Source of the DNA: Shewanella sp. 1CM18E
GTDB taxonomy: Bacteria > Pseudomonadota > Gammaproteobacteria > Enterobacterales > Shewanellaceae
Assembly: GCF_023161665.1 (NCBI RefSeq)
Contig: NZ_JALNTW010000002.1
Coordinates: forward strand, 62,001-126,000
Reading direction: 5' to 3'
Length of the DNA: 64,000 nt
How positions within the stretch are numbered: position 1 is the first letter of the stretch; the number at the start of each line of letters is the position of its first letter. Of this stretch, positions 48,137 to 57,229 are shown piece after piece. The translations under genes and the position numbers were made by a program. The notes under the pieces were generated by a model. It was not told where the DNA came from. It saw nothing but the letters and a program-made list of their open reading frames with translations, and ran no database searches.

Positions 48137-49057
48137 CTATACGCGTTTACGGTACCTAAGCACCTTAAGCGCCTTATTTGGGTCAATATCTTCAAATACT
48201 GCAGGGTTTGCCAGTTGCTCACAGAAAACCAGACTTGGACTGAACTCCTCAACCTGCTGCATTAAGAAATCAATACTCAATTCTGGCGCATTAAGGCACA
48301 GCAACATATCACCATCATCGGTTAATAACTCAGGCAAACGTTTTAGTAATCGAGCATAATCTTTGGTCGCCACAAAACTGCCCTTTTGATTACTTGGCGG
48401 ATCGGCAACGATTACCTCATAAGGCCCAAGCTTCGTTAACTTGCCCCATGATTTAAAAATATCATGACCTAAAAAACGCGCGCCAGATTTAAAGTCATTG
48501 AGAATGTGGTTTTGCTTACCAATTGATAACGCACCTTTGCTCATATCAATGTTAACCACTTCATCGGCTTTCCCTTGCAGCGCTGCCACCGAGAAACCAC
48601 AGGTATAAGCAAAAAGGTTAAGCACTTTTTTATGAGCGCTATTTTCACGCACCCACTGGCGACCATTTGCCATATCCAAAAACAAGCCATGGTTTTGGCC
48701 ACGCATTAAGTGCACCTGAAAACACGCGCCATTTTCTGTGACGATATGTTTTTCAGGCACTTCACCTCTGATAATTTCAGTATGAGTCTCACCACCGCGG
48801 CGATATTGAAACACTAAGTTTAATGGCTCATTCCCCTTAACGGCTTGCCAGCGTTGTTCTATTGCCGTGCACAACGTCTCAAGCTCACTTGGCTCTAAGC
48901 CTTTAAAGCTGGTTAATAGCAATACTGGCGAAAACCAATCCAAACATAAGTGTTCACAACCAGCGAAACGCCCGCCTCGCCCGTGAAATAAACGCGTAAC
49001 ATCTTCAGGAAACTCTACTTGTTTTACTGCTTCAATAAATAACTGCATCAAACTCAC
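48137..49057 (-). CDS. Class I SAM-dependent methyltransferase (RlmI/RlmK-like)
   Basis: This 306-residue methyltransferase has a SAM-binding domain (VLNLFAYTCGFSVAALQG, then VNIDMSKGAL) and the nucleic-acid methyltransferase motif VADPPSNQKGSF, as in the RlmI/RlmK group of 23S rRNA cytosine/guanine methyltransferases. It lacks the long PUA part of RlmI. The target RNA is not established. Its ATG overlaps the AI-2E exporter stop by 4 bases (ATGA), so the two are translationally coupled. Confidence 0.82.
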   Translation of the reverse strand: MSLMQLFIEAVKQVEFPEDVTRLFHGRGGRFAGCEHLCLDWFSPVLLLTSFKGLEPSELETLCTAIEQRWQAVKGNEPLNLVFQYRRGGETHTEIIRGEVPEKHIVTENGACFQVHLMRGQNHGLFLDMANGRQWVRENSAHKKVLNLFAYTCGFSVAALQGKADEVVNIDMSKGALSIGKQNHILNDFKSGARFLGHDIFKSWGKLTKLGPYEVIVADPPSNQKGSFVATKDYARLLKRLPELLTDDGDMLLCLNAPELSIDFLMQQVEEFSPSLVFCEQLANPAVFEDIDPNKALKVLRYRKRV

Positions 49058-50220
49058 TTTTCACTATTTCTTAACTGATTACTGTCTTGCTGCTCGCTCG
49101 CTGCTGCAGATTGCTCTACATCAGACTGCACTGGCGATGTATTCTGTAATGCTGTCGTCGCGCTAACTTTGGCTTCTTGTAATTGCTCCTCAGACACATC
49201 ATCACCTAGCAGCACCGCCAACCAACGTCCACCAGAGCTAGACTCAAGAGCGATTTTCACAATCATGGTCAAAGGTACAGATAACAACATGCCCACAGAG
49301 CCTAATAACCAGCCCCAGAAAATTAACGACAGGAACACCACCAATGTCGATAAACCTAAACCTTTACCCATGTATCTCGGCTCAACGGCGTTGCCCATGA
49401 CCGTATTGGTACCAAGATAAAGTAATGCCACCCCACCAGCGGCCCCAGGGCCTAATTGAATAAAGGCCAATAGCACCGATGGAATAGCAGCAATGATAGA
49501 ACCGATATTGGGAATATAGTTAAACAAAAACGCAATCACGCCCCATAACAATGCGTAATCAACACCAATAAAGTACAAACCAACACCAATGATTAAGCCC
49601 GTTGCTAAACTGACTAATGTCTTTATCACCATGTACTGGTTTACAGAATGTAAGAAACGGTCCACCTGCTTTAAACGCATATCAGGATCGTCAAGGGCTA
49701 AATGCATTTTGGTTGAAAAACCGTTCGACTCAAACAACATGAATACCACGGTCAAAATAATCAAAAACAGGTTAGCCATCACACTACCTACACCTGACAA
49801 CATATTTGTTGTCATCGACAGCGCAACACCTGGGTCGAAATAAGCCAAAATCTGTTCTTTGGAAATTTGAATATTAAACGCCGCTAGCTTTTCAACAATC
49901 CAAGAGAACTGATCGATTAATTGGTCACGATAAAAAGGTAACTGCTTGGAGAATTCATTAATTGAAGTGCCAACAACAGAGGCTAACCACAAGCCCAGTA
50001 ACACAATAAACACCATCAACAGCAGTACAGCTAAACCGCGTGGTGTACGATGACGTGTCATCCAACTGATCATCGGATTACAGATCACCGCAATAAATAC
50101 TGATAATACAAACGGCACCACAATCGGGCTTGCCGCTTTAATGCCTGCCAAAATCACCACAATAAATGCTGATATGGCAAAACCTTTAAACGCCACGCCT
50201 TGATTCTCGAATCGAGTCAT
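49054..50220 (-). CDS. AI-2E family transporter (PerM-like)
   Basis: This 388-residue inner-membrane protein has about seven to eight hydrophobic segments and the family-like KTLVSLATGLIIGVGLYFIG and FLFNYIPNIGSIIAAIPSVLLA. Members include AI-2 exporter TqsA and PerM; the substrate is not inferable. A short Gln/Ser-rich C-terminal tail follows. Its stop overlaps the methyltransferase start. It is divergent from folX with an 89-bp spacer. Confidence 0.88.
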   Translation of the reverse strand: MTRFENQGVAFKGFAISAFIVVILAGIKAASPIVVPFVLSVFIAVICNPMISWMTRHRTPRGLAVLLLMVFIVLLGLWLASVVGTSINEFSKQLPFYRDQLIDQFSWIVEKLAAFNIQISKEQILAYFDPGVALSMTTNMLSGVGSVMANLFLIILTVVFMLFESNGFSTKMHLALDDPDMRLKQVDRFLHSVNQYMVIKTLVSLATGLIIGVGLYFIGVDYALLWGVIAFLFNYIPNIGSIIAAIPSVLLAFIQLGPGAAGGVALLYLGTNTVMGNAVEPRYMGKGLGLSTLVVFLSLIFWGWLLGSVGMLLSVPLTMIVKIALESSSGGRWLAVLLGDDVSEEQLQEAKVSATTALQNTSPVQSDVEQSAAASEQQDSNQLRNSEK

Positions 50221-50309
50221 TACAATAAAGTCCTTCTTGATTCACTATAATATTGATAGGGTTATACAAACTGCTTCTAACATGAACTACAACAGGGACA
50301 TCGTTTTTT

Positions 50310-50681
50310 ATGAAACCAGAAATCGCCGTGATCCGCATTAAGAACCTAAGATTACGTACCTACATTGGCATTAAAGAGGACGAAATTCAAAATAAGCAAG
50401 ATGTCACCATTAACACTGTAATTCATTACTGCGCAGATAAAGCCAGAAACAGTGACAATATGGATGATGCTTTGAATTATCGCACGATTACGAAAAAGAT
50501 CATTGCTTTAGTTGAAAACAACCGCTTTTCTTTACTAGAAAACCTTACCAGCCAAGTGTTAGATATTGCTAGCGAGCATACTTGGGTTGATTTTGCCAAG
50601 GTTGAAATTGATAAACCCCATGCATTACGTTTTGCCGATTCAGTATCACTAGAGCTATGCTATCAAAAGCAAGAGATCTAA
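50310..50681 (+). CDS. folX: Dihydroneopterin triphosphate 2'-epimerase
   Basis: The 123-residue homologue of FolB-type aldolases epimerises dihydroneopterin triphosphate to the monapterin form in pterin metabolism. The core [17 protein letters not shown] and [11 protein letters not shown], then LLENLTSQV fit FolX rather than FolB. yfcH follows, the same folX-yfcH pair as in E. coli. The physiological role of monapterin is debated. Confidence 0.92.
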   Translation: MKPEIAVIRIKNLRLRTYIGIKEDEIQNKQDVTINTVIHYCADKARNSDNMDDALNYRTITKKIIALVENNRFSLLENLTSQVLDIASEHTWVDFAKVEIDKPHALRFADSVSLELCYQKQEI

Positions 50682-50743
50682 TATTACCAATCTAGCGTAC
50701 TGATAAATATATAATTAACGCTATAGAATCTGAGATTAAGCCT

Positions 50744-51646
50744 ATGAAAATTTTACTAACTGGCGCAAGCGGATTTATTGGTACCCAATTAGTTAGCGCC
50801 TTAAAGCAGCACCAATTAACCATTCTTAGCCGAGATCCACAACGCTCGGCCAACAAACTAGGTAGCCAACATCAGTATTTAGGCACATTAAGCTCTCTTA
50901 GCGACCTGAATGATTTTGACGCCATTATCAATTTAGCCGGAGAACCCATTGCCGGAAAACGCTGGAGCGATAGCCAAAAGCAAGCTATTTGTCAGAGCCG
51001 CTGGACAATAACAGCCAAGCTTACCGAACTCATAAAGCAAAGTGATACCCCACCGCATAGCTTTATTAGCGGATCTGCAATTGGTTATTACGGTGATCAA
51101 AAACTACAACCCATAGATGAAAGCTTTGAGGTTAATCAACACACTCAGGCAGAGTTTGCCCACCAAGTTTGCAAACGCTGGGAAGATGAAGCGCTAAAGG
51201 CGCAAAGTGAGCAAACTCGTGTTTGTATTGTGCGAATAGGCTTAGTATTGGGTAAGCAAGGCGGTGCGCTAGCTAAAATGCTCCCAGCATTTAAACTAGG
51301 TTTAGGCGGACCCATCGCCGATGGTCAGCAAGGCATGAGTTGGATCCATCAAACCGATATGGTGCGTCTACTGGTTCATCTCACCGAGAACAACAGCTGT
51401 AAGGGCGTGTTTAACGGTACAGCGCCAAATCCAGTCAGTAATAAGAGTTTCACTAAAGCGTTAGGAAAGGCTGTTAACCGCCCTGCTTGTATCCCAGCTC
51501 CCGCCTTTGGTTTAAAGCTAGCACTCGGTGAAATGTCGACACTCTTAATTGAAGGACAATATGTAACGCCAAAGCATGCATTGGCTGCAGGCTTTGAGTT
51601 TCAATACACAGAGTTAGATGACGCATTAACACAAATATTAGCCTAG
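50744..51646 (+). CDS. yfcH: TIGR01777 family NAD(P)-binding epimerase YfcH
   Basis: This 300-residue protein has the extended-SDR Rossmann motif LLTGASGFIGTQLVSAL at the N-terminus and the family-typical NLAGEPIAGKRW, then SGSAIGYYGDQ. Its enzymatic reaction is not established. It follows folX, as in E. coli, and is followed by a strong terminator. Confidence 0.9.
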   Translation: MKILLTGASGFIGTQLVSALKQHQLTILSRDPQRSANKLGSQHQYLGTLSSLSDLNDFDAIINLAGEPIAGKRWSDSQKQAICQSRWTITAKLTELIKQSDTPPHSFISGSAIGYYGDQKLQPIDESFEVNQHTQAEFAHQVCKRWEDEALKAQSEQTRVCIVRIGLVLGKQGGALAKMLPAFKLGLGGPIADGQQGMSWIHQTDMVRLLVHLTENNSCKGVFNGTAPNPVSNKSFTKALGKAVNRPACIPAPAFGLKLALGEMSTLLIEGQYVTPKHALAAGFEFQYTELDDALTQILA

Positions 51647-51712
51647 GCATAATCGCAAAACACTTTCGCAAACACTTTGGCTAACATTGAGATGACAGCT
51701 TAAGCGTTAAAC

Positions 51713-51746
51713 AAAAAGGATAACCACATGAGTTATCCTTTTTTGC
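51713..51746 (+). terminator. yfcH terminator
   Basis: AAAAAGGATAAC, seven-base loop, GTTATCCTTTTTT, 67 bp after yfcH. Confidence 0.85.
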
Positions 51747-51832
51747 TTTTACTTATTCGGATGCTTAACCTGGCTTAAAGCCATTACAATATCCTGGTAA
51801 TTAACGCTCTTAAGCCTGTATTGAGCAAGCCA

Positions 51833-54286
51833 CTAGTGGCCTTTTAATAACTCACCACAAGACTTATTAAGTAGCTGCCTACAACGCCAAATCCCCAAGG
51901 TTGCAACCACTAAACCTCCACATAATGGCGCTATGCCCCACCATGGCCAATGCATATAAACATTAAGTTCAAATACCTGTGTTTTAAGCAGGTAAAGGGT
52001 AAACTCAGCAACAATTACCGCCAAGATGCCGGCAATGGTACCAAGTAGCGCAAATTCAAGTCCGGTCGCAGCACGAAGCAGCCAACCTGAGGCGCCGAAG
52101 GTACGCAGCACAGCTAACTCACGTTGTCTGGTTGCCATGCCCGCCTCTGTTTGGGCGATCATCACTAGCGCACTGGCAAGTAGCACCAACACCAAAACTA
52201 ACGATAAAGATAAAGACACTTGGTCAATGATCTGCCTTAGCTGACTTACCATAGCACCAACATCAATAATCGATACCGTAGGGAATTGCTTGATAAGATC
52301 TAAAATAACCCCACGCTGAGAGTCATCGAGGTGAAAACTCGACATCGAAGTATAAGCAAAAGGCGCTAATGCTTCTTGAGTAAAGATCATAAAGAAATTA
52401 GGCTGCAGAGTTTCCCAGTGCACTGCGCGAATACTGGCAACCTTCACCGTTAATTCTTGATTATCAATAGTGTAAGTAAGCGTATCGCCAAGGGATAAAT
52501 CTAATCTTTCAGCCACACCCGACTCTACCGAGACATCGTACTTATCTTGGTTAAACTGGCCCTCTAGAAGCTCGTTATTAGGCGGCATAGTGTCACGATA
52601 AGTCAGATTTAACTCACGTGAAATACCCACTCGTCCCTCAATACCGTCTTGTTTTTGATCGCGTGAAATCAGCACTTCATCATTAATAGCCGTTAAACGG
52701 CCTCTAATTACCGGATAAATAATCGGTGCAGACTTAAGCTCTGGCGCTAAAAAGTCACTAATAGGCTGAGTTTCTTCCGGGGCAATGTTAACTAAAAAGT
52801 AATTAGGTGAGTTTTCAGGTAACTGTTTTTGCCACTCATTGAGTAAGTCCTGGCGCAGTGCAAAAATGGTCAAAAGCAATACCAATGCACTACTAAAACC
52901 AACTAGCTGCACCGCATTTTGTTTAGCGCGACGTCTAAGCCCCGCCAATGCTAACTGCAATGGATTGGTGGTTTTCATGCCCACACTGTGGCCAAGTCGG
53001 ATCATAAAGAAGCCAAGAACACTTAACAATACGCCCAGCAATAACACAGCAGCAACCACTGTTAAGGTAAGAGCCAAACTTTGAGAGTAAAGATAACCCA
53101 AAACCGCCATAGCACTTAAGCTTAAAACGAGGTGCAACCACATGCCCAATTGCAAACCTTCAAGCTGCCGCTGCAACACCCTAAGTGGTGGGATCGCTAA
53201 CAAACGCATCAAAGGATAAGCCGAGAACATAAACGCGCTAATAAAACCCGTGCCTAAACCTAGCATTACGGGGCGCATAATAGGCGGTGTATAAGCAGCA
53301 ATTTCTGCAGGTAAAAATGCGGTAATCGCTCTATCAAGGCCAAAGCCACCAATTAAACCTAAAGCAACGCCCACCGCAGTCACTAGCAATAAGTGGGTAC
53401 CAAACAATACTCTTATCTGTTTCGCTGACGCGCCAAAGGTTTTCAGCATGGCGACCACGTCATAATGACGCTGGCAATAACGCTGCGCCGCAATACCAAT
53501 TGCAGCACAAGCAAGCGCAATACCCAATAAACTTGCTAACAATAAGAAACGCTCTGCGCGTTTAACCGCTTCAGCAATCGGCGAGTCACCAGATTGCACA
53601 TCTACCCAGCGCTGACTGGTGTTCAATAACGGTTTAGCCTGTACTTCGAAGTCTTTAAGCGCGGTCGCATCGCCAGCAAACTGATAACGGTATGTTACCC
53701 GGCTGCCCGGTTGAATGACTTGGGTTTTAGCCACATCTTCAATGCGCATTAACACAACTGGCGATGAGGCAAATGGGTTAAAGCCCGCATCCGGCAAACG
53801 AATGATCTCTTTCGAGAGTGCAAACTTGGCATTACCGAGTTCAATCTGCTGTGGATAACCTAACAACCCGCCTAAGCGAGTCTCAAACCAGATATTATCA
53901 GCTTGTGGTAAGCCATCAGCTTTACCAGTGCTAAGCTCAATATCACCTTTTAGTGGATAACCTTGCTCAACCGCGCGCACAGTAACCAGCTGAAACGCAT
54001 CACCGGCGTAAAGCATCGAGTTAAACTGCATACTGCTAACACGAGATAAGCCAATGTCATCGGCGAGTGTCAGCACCTTAGGATCAATCTGATCTGGCGA
54101 GTCAATAATTCTGTCTGCGGCAATAAACTTGGATGCTTGACCGTTAATTGCCAACTGCAAACGCTCACTGACACTTGCAAGCCCGGTTACCGACAACACT
54201 GCTAAAGTAATTGCCAATATAATGAGTACAAGCTGCCCTTGAGACAACTCCCTTTTAAATAGTCGCCACGCTAAACTCAGCTCCAT
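51833..54286 (-). CDS. ybbP: ABC transporter permease YbbP-like (FtsX fold)
   Basis: This 817-residue inner-membrane permease has an N-terminal helix, a large periplasmic domain, and around ten hydrophobic segments in FtsX-like modules (AKQIRVLFGTHLLLVTAVGVALG, later REL-AVLRTFGASGWLL). With YbbA it resembles the YbbA-YbbP pair that lies next to the tesA esterase in E. coli, probably handling lipid or cell-envelope substrates. It overlaps ybbA by 10 bp. Substrate unproven. Confidence 0.9.
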   Translation of the reverse strand: MELSLAWRLFKRELSQGQLVLIILAITLAVLSVTGLASVSERLQLAINGQASKFIAADRIIDSPDQIDPKVLTLADDIGLSRVSSMQFNSMLYAGDAFQLVTVRAVEQGYPLKGDIELSTGKADGLPQADNIWFETRLGGLLGYPQQIELGNAKFALSKEIIRLPDAGFNPFASSPVVLMRIEDVAKTQVIQPGSRVTYRYQFAGDATALKDFEVQAKPLLNTSQRWVDVQSGDSPIAEAVKRAERFLLLASLLGIALACAAIGIAAQRYCQRHYDVVAMLKTFGASAKQIRVLFGTHLLLVTAVGVALGLIGGFGLDRAITAFLPAEIAAYTPPIMRPVMLGLGTGFISAFMFSAYPLMRLLAIPPLRVLQRQLEGLQLGMWLHLVLSLSAMAVLGYLYSQSLALTLTVVAAVLLLGVLLSVLGFFMIRLGHSVGMKTTNPLQLALAGLRRRAKQNAVQLVGFSSALVLLLTIFALRQDLLNEWQKQLPENSPNYFLVNIAPEETQPISDFLAPELKSAPIIYPVIRGRLTAINDEVLISRDQKQDGIEGRVGISRELNLTYRDTMPPNNELLEGQFNQDKYDVSVESGVAERLDLSLGDTLTYTIDNQELTVKVASIRAVHWETLQPNFFMIFTQEALAPFAYTSMSSFHLDDSQRGVILDLIKQFPTVSIIDVGAMVSQLRQIIDQVSLSLSLVLVLVLLASALVMIAQTEAGMATRQRELAVLRTFGASGWLLRAATGLEFALLGTIAGILAVIVAEFTLYLLKTQVFELNVYMHWPWWGIAPLCGGLVVATLGIWRCRQLLNKSCGELLKGH

Positions 54287-55008
54287 GCGCTCGCCTCTTC
54301 TGCTTGTTCTGGCTGCAGTTCAGCGCTGTTAACTTTCTCGCTCAAGGAGCCTGAGTCCATAATAAATTGGCGTTGGCAGCGGCTCGCAAGTTCCATATCG
54401 TGGGTAACCAACACTAAGGTAGTGTCACTTTCTCGATTAAGCTCAAACAACATATCGGCAATCTTGTCGCTGTTTGCTGAATCTAAGTTACCGGTTGGCT
54501 CATCAGCAAATAGCACTTTAGGTTCACAAATAAAGGCTCTTGCAATGGCAACGCGCTGCTGCTCACCACCAGATAGCTGATTAGGAAAATGACTTAATCT
54601 GTGGCTAAGTCCAACCCGTTCGAGCATGGCCTGGGCTTTTTCTTTGGCCTTTACTACCCCCGCTAGTTCTGCCGGCAACATAACGTTTTCTAAAGCATTC
54701 AGCGTGTCGACCAACATGAACGACTGGAAAATAAAGCTGACTTTCTGTTTTCTAAGCGATGCCTTAGATTCTTCATTAAGATTTTCTAACGCCACTCCAT
54801 CAAGTTTAATAGAACCACTGCTTGGCGAATCTAGAGCAGCTAATAAACCTAACAAAGTGGACTTACCCGAACCAGATGGCCCGAGGATCGCCACACTCTC
54901 TCCCTGCTTGACATCCATATTAATGCCGTTGAGGATAGTCAGTTCTCCCTCTTGGGTATTAACTGACTTTACTAGGTGGCTTACGGTTATGGCGCTATTT
55001 TCAGACAT
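54277..55008 (-). CDS. ybbA: ABC transporter ATP-binding protein YbbA
   Basis: This 243-residue ATPase has Walker A GPSGSGKST, signature LSGGEQQRVAIARAF and Walker B VLFADEPTGNLD, of the LolD/MacB-like subfamily. The ATG at 55008 has AAGGA 4 bases upstream; an ATG at 55026 lacks a ribosome site. It is divergent from and overlaps the 5' end of tesA, a neighbourhood shared with E. coli. Confidence 0.92.
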   Translation of the reverse strand: MSENSAITVSHLVKSVNTQEGELTILNGINMDVKQGESVAILGPSGSGKSTLLGLLAALDSPSSGSIKLDGVALENLNEESKASLRKQKVSFIFQSFMLVDTLNALENVMLPAELAGVVKAKEKAQAMLERVGLSHRLSHFPNQLSGGEQQRVAIARAFICEPKVLFADEPTGNLDSANSDKIADMLFELNRESDTTLVLVTHDMELASRCQRQFIMDSGSLSEKVNSAELQPEQAEEASAWS

Positions 55009-55618
55009 AGGATCCTTCTTCAACATAAAAAACCGACTCAGCGGTTTGGTCTTATTATTGGTTTTCAGCAGTTTTGGGCTGAGTGCTTCCCCTATATTAA
55101 TCCTAGGTGATAGCCTAAGTGCAAGTTATGGCATGCCAGAAAACCAAGGCTGGGTACAACTACTACGTGAGAAAATGCCAAATAGCACAATAATTAATGG
55201 TTCGGTTAGCGGCGAGACCTCTGCGGGCGGATTGCGTCGACTGCCCGCCCTGCTTGAATCCTCACAGCCAAAAATCTTGCTTATTGAGCTTGGTGGTAAC
55301 GACGGCTTACGTGGTTTTCCACCTAAGCAATTGAAAAACAATCTTACAAAAATAATTGAGCTGGCTAAAACACAAGAGGTAAAAGTCCTTCTTAGTGAAA
55401 TAATGGTGCCGCCAAATTATGGCCCTCGCTACGCCTCACAAATAAATACCGTATATAAAGAACTTGCTGAAGAACATGAAGTGACGCTAATGCCGTTTTT
55501 TATGGAGCAAATTATCACCGACAGCTCGTTAATGCAAAGAGATGGCATCCACCCAAATCAAAAGGCGCAGATAATAATTGCTGAGTTTATGTTGCCATGG
55601 TTTGAGCAGGCTTTATAA
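54989..55618 (+). CDS. tesA: Acyl-CoA thioesterase I / lysophospholipase TesA
   Basis: This periplasmic SGNH-hydrolase cleaves acyl-CoA and lysophospholipid esters. Motifs are ILGDSLSASYG (Ser nucleophile), GGNDGLRG and DGIHPNQ (Asp and His). A signal peptide ends LSASP. No ATG lies near the usual start; the in-frame ATG at 54989 has AGGTGG 9 bases upstream and gives a long n-region with K and R, but overlaps ybbA by 20 bp on the opposite strand. In-frame TTGs at 55046 and 55058 are alternatives with poor ribosome sites. Confidence 0.9.
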   Translation: MALFSDIGSFFNIKNRLSGLVLLLVFSSFGLSASPILILGDSLSASYGMPENQGWVQLLREKMPNSTIINGSVSGETSAGGLRRLPALLESSQPKILLIELGGNDGLRGFPPKQLKNNLTKIIELAKTQEVKVLLSEIMVPPNYGPRYASQINTVYKELAEEHEVTLMPFFMEQIITDSSLMQRDGIHPNQKAQIIIAEFMLPWFEQAL

Positions 55619-55747
55619 TCTGCGAGCTAAATCATTGCACCTGTTTTTTACTAGATAAACCTTGAAACACAAATTTATATCTTGTTCAGAGTTGATAAGC
55701 CCAATATAAAATCAACCTTATGTTATAGATTATTCAGGGAATGCTTA

Positions 55748-56866
55748 ATGGAATACCAAATGCGCTATACACTTATTGCTGCGAGCTGCCTTGCGGCCGT
55801 TTACTCAACTTCTGCCGTATCAGCAGAGAGCACCACTCCACAGACTATCACTCAAGAACAAACAATGACGCCGGAACAACTGTATCCGCCAGTTGACGCT
55901 AAATACGACTGGTTGCAGCTGACATCGCTTGAGCTTTTAAAAGGTGAAATTATCAACCTTTATGACGATAAGTTAGAGTTTGATAGTGATGAGCTAGATA
56001 CGGTATTTATCGATTGGGAAGACGTAAAAGTATTGCAAACTAGCCGTTTAGTCAGCATTGGTTTTACCGATCTAAGCACTAAAACCGGCCGCCTTTTGGT
56101 AGAAAACGGTAAGTCTTACCTTAACGGTGAAGAGTTTGATAACGCCGATATTATGACGATTATTGCCGGCGATCAGTCAGAAGCAAACTACTGGTCAAGC
56201 AAGATCACCTTAGGTGTTAACTTCCGCAGTGGTAATACCGACCAAATCGATTATAGCGCCCTAGCAAAAACAGCTCGTCGAACTACCGAGTCACGCTTTA
56301 ACTTAGACTATATCGGTAACTACTCTAAGACAGACGGTGAAAGCCGTATTAACAACCACCGTATCAACTCAAACTTTGACTGGTTTATCTCAAAGCAGTT
56401 CTATGTTCGACCTATTTTTGCTGAAGTGTATAAAGATCCATTCTCTAACATTGAATACCGTGCAACCTTAGGTTCGGGTTTGGGTTATAACATCATTGAT
56501 AACTCAAAAACAGAATGGAGTATAAGTGGTGGTCCAGCTTACACTTACACTCGTTTCGATGAAGTAAAAGCCGGTGAAGCAAAAGATGACGGCAGTACAG
56601 CTATTGTTGTTGAAACCGTTTACGACACTGAAATCACCAGCGATATCGACTTCAACACCTTGTACCGAGTGCAATACGGTAACGAAGTCTCTGGTGGTTA
56701 TACTCACCATGCTATTGCGACCTTAGAAATTGAACTGACTAGCATGTTTGATTTAGATCTATCCGTTGTTTGGGATCACATCAACAACCCACAAGCTGAT
56801 GCCAGTGGATTTATTCCAAAACAAGATGATTATCAGTTTATTATCGGTTTTGGTATCGATATTTAA
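55748..56866 (+). CDS. DUF481 outer-membrane protein (YdiY-like)
   Basis: This 372-residue exported protein has a signal peptide (ending SAVSAES) and a DUF481 beta-barrel of about 220 residues (LGVNFRSGNTDQIDYSALAK, RFNLDYIGNYSKTDGESRIN, later ISGGPAYTYTRFDE). Members such as YdiY may form a salt- or acid-induced outer-membrane porin-like protein; function is unproven. The start is set at the ATG at 55748 because AGGGA lies 7 bases upstream; the longer ORF from 55682 has no ribosome site. Confidence 0.85.
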   Translation: MEYQMRYTLIAASCLAAVYSTSAVSAESTTPQTITQEQTMTPEQLYPPVDAKYDWLQLTSLELLKGEIINLYDDKLEFDSDELDTVFIDWEDVKVLQTSRLVSIGFTDLSTKTGRLLVENGKSYLNGEEFDNADIMTIIAGDQSEANYWSSKITLGVNFRSGNTDQIDYSALAKTARRTTESRFNLDYIGNYSKTDGESRINNHRINSNFDWFISKQFYVRPIFAEVYKDPFSNIEYRATLGSGLGYNIIDNSKTEWSISGGPAYTYTRFDEVKAGEAKDDGSTAIVVETVYDTEITSDIDFNTLYRVQYGNEVSGGYTHHAIATLEIELTSMFDLDLSVVWDHINNPQADASGFIPKQDDYQFIIGFGIDI

Positions 56867-57229
56867 AACACACATTAGAAGTTAATAAGCAGCCGCTTAT
56901 TACTCACTTTTAAGAAAATCCCTGCCCCCAAAAGGTAGGGATTTTTTATATCCCAATTCAGCAGCTAATTGCATAAATCAGACTTATACCGACTCACTGC
57001 CTCTAAAAAATGCGGATTTTTACGTAGGAATGCATATCCATACAAGCGTTTGAATTAGCTTATGTTTACTAAAATTTTCAATAGTTAAACATATCAACGC
57101 TGTTTAATTCATAGCATTATCTCTAATCGCATCAGGTTGTTAATAAAATGTTGTCCACATTTCACATTGTTTATCTTGTACGTCAGTGCAATCTAGGAAA
57201 TGCATAATAACAATAATTTTGGAGACGCT
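56867..57229. other. Intergenic region before the beta-helix/cytochrome gene
   Basis: It holds the DUF481 terminator (56915-56947) and the probable promoter of the next gene. No ORF and no clear promoter hexamers are seen. Confidence 0.5.
56915..56947 (+). terminator. DUF481 gene terminator
   Basis: AAAATCCCT and AGGGATTTT enclose an inner CC/GG pair around CCAAAA, followed by TTTTTT. Confidence 0.75.
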
